Shown here: in pieces, positions 56,727 to 64,000 of the stretch
Layout: every line of letters starts with the position of its first letter
Numbering within the stretch: position 1 is the first letter of the stretch
Source: Portulaca oleracea
Lineage: Eukaryota; Streptophyta; Magnoliopsida; Caryophyllales; Portulacaceae
DNA length: 64,000 bases
Assembly: GCA_029582165.1 (NCBI GenBank)
Contig: CM055868.1
Coordinates: 10,925,501 to 10,989,500, forward strand
Reading direction: 5' to 3'
Translations under genes and position numbers: made by a program
Notes under the pieces: generated by a model
Databases searched by the model: none
The model's input: the letters and a program-made list of their open reading frames with translations, nothing else
What the model was told of the DNA's origin: nothing

Positions 56727-58199
56727 TATATTGAAACATTTTTTTCTATTAACTACCTCATTTATTTTGACAACCTTAATTTTACCTCAATCCTCAAAAA
56801 CGACATACTGTATAAAAAAATGTAGTACTAAAGAATATCATTGTTGAAAATTATATATTTGAAACAGTAACGAAATTAGAGACCTAGTTTTTTGGGTAGT
56901 GTCAAGAAAATCAATATTTATGAAAATCATGTCATTTTTAAGGAAAAATTACATTTATCCCCCATCAAATATTAGGAAAATAGAATTTTACTCATGAGGC
57001 ATAGGAACTCACTTTAAGCCTATCTAACCTATAATACTTATATTTATTATCTTACCTAACCTTTGTAGTAAAATTTTTATCCTAATTTCTCAGATTAGGT
57101 TAGTAAATTATTTTTTTAATTTCCTAACGTACCCTTAGTTTCAACTTGGAGTTGCATACATACTTTCAGCCTAAAATGAATGATAGACAAATAAGATCTT
57201 CAAAGTAGCTTTAAGGGCAATTTTAAAGTGAAATTATGGAGAGAAATAAAGGGAAAGTAGTTTTGACTATGATGGGATCCTCGCCCTCCATCTTCCTCTC
57301 CCTCACCCTCACTTTCCATCTTGGAGTTACATACATATTTGATTTAGGTTTAGATTTAGGTTTAATTTCATGTTTCTATTCATGTTTATTTGTATTGTTA
57401 TCGAAATTTGGATGTTTAGTTAGTTGTAATGTTAGAATTTAGGGTTTGTACTTGGATGTTTTCGAATTGGATCTAACTTCGGTGTTGAGAGATAATGAAC
57501 CAAATAATTTGATTTCCAATTTGTGTGATTTCTTTTTGTTTCTTGGGTTTCTTCTATGTATGCTCCAATGTCGTCTTCTTCTTCTTCTTCTTCTTCTTCT
57601 TCTTCTTCTTCTTCTTCTTCTCTGTTTTTGCTCTCAGTCCCATTATACCCATTTAAAAAAGAAAGAAATTAATGGTTGACTTTTCTTTGTTATTCTTTTT
57701 TTAAATGCCCCCAAACTCTATTAATTTTAATTTATTCATCTTTGTTTATACTCTTCATCAGTGTTAGTTTTAATTTCTTCTCGGTCTGATTTTTTTTCCT
57801 TTAAGATAATTGATATTAATCTAATCCTCAGTAATTTTATTTTCTAGAATTTATGAAAAAGAATTACATTTTTCCAAATATTCTCAAGATGAAGATGATC
57901 TAAAAACATAACAATAACAACCATATACTCAAACCTTAGATTGAAAAATGTTTTTTGTAGATTTTATGATCCAGTCCCCACCCGGGTCCTCTTGATGGAT
58001 GGACTTGACTTTCCAAGCCCCCGGGACATCCATCGGATCAAGGCCTGAACCTAGGACATCCAAGTTCTCTTGCAGTATATTCATACCTTCTACAATGGTC
58101 GAACCTCCTTCTCCATGGCCTCTCGGGTCATCCCCATGGCTCCTTGAAGACAATGGGTTAATAATACCCGACTCAGGGTCGACCTTATTATTCACCTTC
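56727..58199. other. AT-rich DNA with a (TTC)n microsatellite
   Basis: A run of about 17 TTC units is at 57570-57620. Short open stretches (57236-57679) have no recognisable domain. Confidence 0.45.
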
Positions 58200-58991
58200 T
58201 AAGGCTTAGGCTTCGGTTGGAACACATAGGAAGAAGATTAGAAGAAGTAGAGGGTCGTAGATGGCCACGATCGTGACTTGTAAAGTCACACCCATGACCT
58301 CCTCTCCTTCTTCTAGCCTTTTTTTCCCAGGGAAAGGTCACGGGGGTAATGACGTTTGTCACGATTGTGACCGCCCACAGCCTTAGGAAACCTAAGGTGG
58401 ATCACGATCGTGACAAACCTTGCCACGCATGTGACCAACGTAGGGTTTTTCAACGTTTTCGCCCAAAAATTGAGGGTCACAGCCGTGATCTCCATTGGTC
58501 ATGTCTGTGACCAAACCAATTTTACGATTTTAGGCCCCTATATATATACCCCTTTCATTATAATAGGCAATAATTATGCCTCTTGAATGAAGATTAATTT
58601 GAGTAATATCCAAACCCTTTCAAAAATTTCGTCTCTCTTCATCCATTTGTGTTATGGTGGTGAATTTGAGTGTCACTTTTAGGATTTGAACATGTCATCA
58701 ACCTTTCCTTCAAATTTGGTGAGGATTGCATTGGAGTTTCAAGTGGGTGTTGGTAGGCTTCCTTTATACATCCATTTGGGGTCTTAATAGTTCAATATTG
58801 ATGAGTTTTCTTCATAGATTGAACATATCACTTGTGTTTTGCTTGTTGTTGTCTGTTGCTTGCAAAAATTAACAAAAAATAGGGTTTATGCTATTTGTGA
58901 GTTCTACTTGGATTCTGTTGTGTTTGTGAGAGTTTTTGGTGATCCATGGTCCTTAATCGTCTTCATTTAAGTTCCCAATCATATCCCATCA
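58200..58991 (+). repeat. Probable 5' LTR of a Ty3/gypsy fragment
   Basis: It ends in CCCATCA shortly before a primer-binding-like site and contains a TATA-like CTATATATATA at about 58539-58549. The left boundary was not found and no partner LTR lies in the window. The U3-like part (58260-58510) is packed with GTCAC...GTGAC palindromes. Confidence 0.5.
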
Positions 58992-59000
58992 TAGATAATT

Positions 59001-59018
59001 TGGTATCATAACTCAGAG
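59001..59018 (+). other. Primer-binding-site-like sequence
   Basis: TGGTATCATAACTCAGAG resembles the tRNA-iMet-type site TGGTATCAGAGC with an insertion or change after TGGTATCA. Confidence 0.45.
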
Positions 59019-59689
59019 TAAATCTCACTGATTTGTTGTGTTTAGGAGTCTTATGTTCATGCTCTATTTTTTAGTGCTAATTTGGGGATGTTAATGTTAA
59101 AAATCGATACTTGTTGGATGATTATGGTGTAGTGCTAGTATATGAAGTTGTGATATTAGCTGGTGTTTATTGACATTGATTTGAACTTATGGTGGAATAT
59201 TTGAATATGTTTTTGTTGGGTCAATTTCTGGACAGCCATGAAGTTTATATTGGGAGAATAAATATGATGATTTAAAAGGTTGGTTTTGTGTGCAAATTTC
59301 TTGTGAAGTTGTGATACTTGGAAATTGTTTTGGTGCTTGGATTTTGTACATTCCTATTGTCGGTAACACCCCATCTTCCTTCCACAAAATTTGCCTCACG
59401 AAACTCCATAGAAAAATCCTAACTATAAAAGAACTCAACCCTCATCCAATCATATTTACCTACCTCGATAAATCGCTAAACTCCACAAACGGTCTCGACG
59501 TTCAGTCCAATGGGCGAATAAGAAACCCCTCCACACCGTACTCCCCAATCTCAAGCTAGCCTCGAGCATATATTACATCGAATTGTGGACGGACAAGAAT
59601 GAATTGTGGAAGGATAAGAGCGGCTCTCAAGTGGGCAAAATGTATTGCAACTTCGTCAAATGGGTGACTTCATAGGAGTTATAAATGCC

Positions 59690-60010
59690 CTACGAATTAA
59701 AATTCCTAGAAGGGGTGAAGGGCTCCCTCCTTCTAGAAGCGGCGGCGGTGCTCGATCTACCCTGATGACCCCGAGTTCGCATTGAATTTGGCAACGATGG
59801 TGGAATGGACGAAGACTCAGATGATACTTCTTTTGAAGAGGCTCCTCGTAAGATGACTTGTGTCACCTCTGAGTTGAGTCTCCTACCTTTGATGGTAGTT
59901 TCAACCCCGATGACTACTTTGAGTGGGTTCGGACTATAGAGAGGATCTTCGAGATTAAGGAGTACGAAGAGGTTAAACAATTCAAGATTTATAAAATCAC
60001 CATGGTCGAC
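59690..60010 (+). pseudogene. Ty3/gypsy gag fragment
   Basis: The frame 59876-60010 reads FDGSFNPDDYFEWVRTIERI and FEIKEYEEVKQFKIYK, matching the conserved start of plant gypsy gag (compare the PDVFLDWLQTVERVF stretch in the element at 30187). Upstream, an acidic and basic leader continues back to about 59690 with a stop in it. After 60010 the match ends and the rest of the element is missing. Confidence 0.7.
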
Positions 60011-60467
60011 CCTTGTTGCTGCTCCCAGGAATCGATCTCGAGACCTATGGGATACCATAGTGCAACGGATATCCCAACACCTAACCATGAAAAAAGATAC
60101 CTTCTAGCCTTTATAAAATCACCATGGTCGACCCTAAACTAGGAAGATAGCACAATCTCTCAAGATGATCATTTGTACACAAACTAACACAACCCCAAAA
60201 ACAATAAACCAATGGTTTCGTCCAATCTTTATTATCGACAAACTCACATAAAAACCTATTAAAACAAGGATTTTAGAACAACAAAATACACCTGAATAAC
60301 AAACTTTACGTAAACTTGATAACCAAAATAATAATCATAGATTAGCCATGTAAAACATCATCAAAATTACAATTTGAGTCATTCACATAATATTACTAAT
60401 AACCTACCCAACAAAGCTAACTATTTGACAAAATTTATAATCTGAAAATGCCATTGAGAGCCTAATA

Positions 60468-60498
<31 letters not shown>

Positions 60499-61223
60499 CG
60501 ACGATGATGATGATAATAATAATAAAAAACAGAAGAAGTAATTGCTACAATTTGTCGATTAGAGTGGTATATTATTAAAGGAGAAAGGACGCGGGGGGGG
60601 GGGGGGGAGGGGTGAGGGAAGTGGTTAGGATGCGATGGCCGGCGACGGTTGAGGGCATCTGACGACTGGAACAGGCAGCGACAGTCGAGCATCAGTGGCT
60701 GCAACAAAACAAGGGTCGAAAAGAGCACCCAAAACAGAGGACGATTTGGAGCTATGCCACCTGTGTGCGTGTTTTCTCGACGACCGGCGACTTCCTGGAT
60801 GACGGTGGTGAGTCGGGAGGTTTCCGGCGACCAAAGCTAGTGAATGAAAGACTCGACGACAGGCTGTTCAGCGACACACAACAACAACAGTAGTGGCACA
60901 AAAAAAAAAAAACAAAGCCAATCCACAACAGCAGCAACAGCTTGGAACACTGCAGCTGGTGGTGGCTCTTGGTAGTGCTAGTGCTTGGTAGTGGTCGTGG
61001 CTGGGATCACGACGTGCTTTCGGTGGTGTTGAGGCAAAGGGAAAAAAAGAGGGAGAGTGAAGGAGAGATTGAGGGGTGGTGTGAGGTTGTTGATGGGGAG
61101 TTGGGGTCGAATAGGGATGTGCGAAGACAAGAGAGTTACGGGAGGGGGTTTTAGACTTAGGGCCTGTTTTGAGAGATTTTAGGATGGAATGAGTATGAAA
61201 TTAGAAACTTGAAGGGTTGGGTA
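60011..61223. other. Intergenic DNA with simple repeats
   Basis: It contains a (GAT)n run at about 60468-60515, a 15-G run at about 60596-60610, and a GC-richer stretch (60620-61150) with short open frames but no recognisable protein. Confidence 0.4.
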
Positions 61224-61437
61224 AAAGAACGTTAGTGATCCTGAGAGTATGGTGCTGATCGTGCGCTAGTTATACGCGTCTCTACTTTCTTCTTTTATTT
61301 CCTTTTCTTAATTAAAAAATAATGGGTTTTCATTTGTCTTTAATCAAATATCAATGCACGTCCTAGTCCAACCATTATAGCATGCTTGTCTTTAACCAAA
61401 TATTTATATATATATATTTTTAGTAATGTTTTTCATT

Positions 61438-61790
61438 CAAAAAATTACTTGGAGGTACCCCAATATTTGGGGAAACTATTTTTCGGTACCCCAACTTTTC
61501 AAAACTAATTTTGAGGTACCCTTACTTTTTGGGTTACTAATTATTTGGTGCTTTTCCGGCCATTAATTTTATTAAGTGGCCGAAATACCTTCATTCTTCT
61601 TCTTCAAGGGTATTTCTTCAAGAAGGGAAGAACAAGTGCATTTTGGTCACTTAATAAAATTAATGGCCGGAAAAGCATCAAATAAAATTACTAACCCAAA
61701 AAGTAATAGTACCTCAAAATTAGTTTTGAAAAGTTGGGGTGTCAGAAAAACATTTTACCAAAAGTTAGGGTACCTCAAAGTAATTTTTTG
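61438..61790. mobile_element. Mutator-type foldback MITE, copy 2
   Basis: 353 bp, ends CAAAAAATTACTTGGAGGTA and complement, perfect 9-bp duplication TTTTTCATT at 61429-61437 and 61791-61799. Closely similar to copy 1 at 28302-28647. Confidence 0.9.
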
Positions 61791-61849
61791 TTTTTCATTA
61801 GTAGAGGCGTTAATTTTTAAATTAGTAAAACTAAACAGGAATGCTTATA

Positions 61850-62052
61850 AATTTGTACTAGAATGCTCATAACCCTAAGTTAAAATGTTCATAAACCTAA
61901 ATTTGATTGCTCATAAAACTGAACAAGAATGCTCTTAAGCTAAAATTGATTGTTCATAAATTTATATTTAAATGCTCATAAACTTGAAGTAGAATGCTTA
62001 TAAACTTAAACTTGAATGCTCATAAACTTAAACAAGAATGCTCATGAGCCCA
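61850..62052 (+). repeat. AATGCTCATAAACTT array
   Basis: About nine imperfect units of 20-27 bp with core AATGCTCATAAACTTAAAC, similar in style to the TGTTCAT arrays in the other elements. Confidence 0.7.
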
Positions 62053-62347
62053 TGATTTATACCTTTGCTAGCTAATACATCACTGAGTTAAATAAATTAA
62101 TGGACTGAAAAATAAATTAATGGGCTGAAAAATAAATTTATACATCTGCGTAAAAAATAATTATTGATAGATACAAAAATAATAACTATAATTCAATCAA
62201 TTTAAAAATAAAAAAAAATCATCCATTGCATTATGAAATAATTATTGATGTGAATTTAAGAAAAAAAAAACCATTTTGAGAGGTGACTTAGGCGCACAAT
62301 AGTTATGTGCTCCCGGGAGCACCGTCAGATAGCTGAAGGGTTGGGTA

Positions 62348-64000
62348 TGAAATTAGAATCCAAAACTGAAGTCATTTGGAGAGAAATTGGAATGTAATCA
62401 AATTTCATTTCTACTGTTTGGTGAGTAATTATAAAATGGAATCAAATCTATTTTTATTTTTAAAATATCACATGTACTATATTATAATATTTATTTTTCT
62501 AATTTATTATTATTTTGACTTTCTACAAAATAAAAATTTATTATCTTATTTTTCATCATTTTTTTTTGTTGTGATCAACAAATCATTTATCTATAATTAT
62601 AATTCTTTTTTGCTAATAGTCATCATTGTAATATTTATAATATATATTCTATCCAAGGACCATACTTACAATATCCTTTTGAAATTCTTGTCCTAAAACA
62701 AAACAAAAAAAGTTAAAATTCTTCTACAGACTAATAGCCATTGGATACAGTAGGGAGAAAAAGAAGAAATAAAGTCACAAATCCTTTTTCTATTCCTTTT
62801 TCCTCATTCTTCATCGGCAAGCTCTGTTCTCTACAAATCCTTTTCTATGTTCCTCTTTTCCTCGTTCAAATAAACAATTTCCAACCTTTTTTCTTGCATT
62901 ATTCAATAATTCATCGAGGAGAAGCACACGCAACTTCCGAAAGCTTTTGTTGGTTCTTTTGTTGGTTAGTTTGAGGAAGTTCATTGCTTCTAGCAAACTC
63001 GTCAGAGTGAAGGGTTCACTCAAGCTTTCGGTGAAGACCACGAAGAGTGTCAAGCCTAAGAGCGTGAAGTCTCCTGCTAAGAAAGTCGTTGCCGAGGGAA
63101 GAAGTGAGAAATTTGGTATTGATGAAGAGTGATAGGTTGAGAAAAGTAGGGTTGACAATAATAGATCTAGATTTGAATTGAATCAAGAAAAAGATCAATT
63201 GAACAATAATTTGTTTTTGAGTGACAGATCTAGTTGTGGTTTTTGGTTTGTAGGTGGCGACAAACATGTGGTGGTGCGACGACGATCTGGCGGTGGTATC
63301 TACAGAGATGAGTGTTTCTCTCTCTACCTATCTTTCTCTTATGCTATGGAGATGGGTGCAACTATGGATATGAATGTTGAAATAAGGATGAAAATGACGA
63401 TGAACGATGACTCTGCCAACAAATAATGGAAGCTCTTTTCGTAAAAAAGAAATAATAATACAAGCATCTATTCACAGGGTTAGAAATCCGTTCTCTCATA
63501 ATTGGGTCGTACCCTCTCATTTCGGGAATAGGAAATCCCCCAAATCGGGGATTCTATTCCAAAACATATTCTCCAAACAAAAAGAAAAAGAATTAGATTC
63601 CATTCCATATCGACTCCATTCCTATTTGGCTCACCAAACATGACCTTAAGGGTTTTATTTAATCTAGGATTAGTATGGAATAAGGGTATTTATACCCATA
63701 ATAATAATTAAAAGAAAATCCAAAATAATTAAAAAAAACTTAGCTAAAAAAAGAAAATAATTTTAGTAATATTTAATTTTTCAAATTCTCAAAATAATTA
63801 ACACTTAAGCTACTAAAATACCCCAAATAAAATAATAATGATAAATACTAGTTAGTCACAGATAGTTACTAATATACTCCTATTAGTTCCACAACAGTTA
63901 AATGAATTTAAGTGTTAACAGATAAATTTCACAAATACTCAGAATCAAAAATAAAATATCAACGACGTAATGATAAATACATTTAAAAATTTTGAAGTTT
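62348..64000. other. AT-rich terminal region, no gene recognised
   Basis: One plus-strand open stretch (62947-63131) encodes a Lys/Ser-rich product (KTTKSVKPKSVKSPAKKVV) of unknown relation. Sequence near 63490-63650 contains AATTAGATTCCATTCCATAT-like segments similar to the flanks at 61175-61205 and 62350-62450, suggesting old transposon debris. Confidence 0.35.

Larger units (their letters stand above)
61224..62334. mobile_element. Insertion flanked by 13-bp direct repeats, MULE-like
   Basis: GAAGGGTTGGGTA occurs at 61211-61223 and 62335-62347, and the outer flanks read as one interrupted sequence. The right end carries GTGCTCCCGGGAGCACC, like the termini at 23549-24959. The interior holds a MITE and an array of AATGCTCATAAACTT. 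Clean terminal inverted repeats were not found. Confidence 0.55.

Noticed and set aside
57929..58202. Overlapping open frames on both strands (88 and 67 codons)
   Set aside because: Neither shows a domain or gene structure; the region is probably LTR-adjacent non-coding DNA.
59690..60088. 132-codon minus-strand open frame
   Set aside because: The plus strand of the same region encodes a recognisable gypsy gag segment, so this frame is a shadow.
62947..63131. Lys/Ser-rich 61-codon open frame resembling a histone H1-like tail
   Set aside because: It is short and of low complexity, without a globular domain or supporting exons; not called as a gene.

Overview
The window is AT-rich flowering-plant nuclear DNA, most likely a eudicot. 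It has GT-AG introns, plant Mutator, hAT, Stowaway, Ty3/gypsy and LINE sequences, and plant-type nuclear tRNA genes. There are no operons, Shine-Dalgarno sites or CRISPR arrays. The only intact host protein-coding gene I can support is a complete 18-exon NADPH-cytochrome P450 reductase gene on the minus strand (34463-45184, 696 codons). Almost everything else is transposable-element DNA in various states of decay.

Layout. 1-4836: right part of a long-inverted-repeat FAR1-type Mutator-like element (MULE), with degenerate arrays of a GATGTTCATT motif. 4837-4902: an (AT)33 run shared with the next element. 4903-10054: a giant foldback MULE with arms of about 1.9 kb, GATGTCCATT arrays, a nested MITE (6940-7272) and a possible captured gene segment. 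10055-23260: a chain of six related terminal-inverted-repeat elements joined by (AT)n runs. The first (10100-14110) carries a decayed MuDR-type transposase. The second is split by a gag-only LTR retrotransposon (14507-20795, minus strand). 23549-24959: another MULE-like element with a 9-bp target duplication. 25312-33046: one Ty3/gypsy element that appears to have been cut in its RNase H domain and rearranged, so that its 3' half lies inverted to the left of its 5' half. 34463-45184: the P450 reductase gene, with a hAT-like element, MITEs and a tandem duplication in its introns. 46190-50771: MITEs, then the 3' end of a chromovirus-like gypsy element. 52738-56180: a LINE ORF2 pseudogene interrupted by a solo-LTR-like insertion and two tRNA genes (Leu-CAA and a decayed Trp-CCA). 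56469-64000: a Stowaway MITE, a gypsy 5' fragment (LTR, PBS, gag) and an element carrying a second copy of the 28302 MITE family.

How it fits together. The reductase is the electron donor to microsomal P450s and is apparently a working gene in a repeat-dense setting. Among the repeats the most striking patterns are: (i) the chain of Mutator-like elements lodged at TA microsatellites, whose short members are recognisably deletion derivatives of the transposase-bearing copy; (ii) subterminal arrays built on a shared TGYYCAY core in four otherwise different MULE-like elements; (iii) the gypsy element whose two separated, inverted halves meet at the same codon boundary.

All homology calls were made by reading translated motifs, without database searches. 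Element boundaries rest on visible inverted repeats and target duplications and are approximate where I say so.
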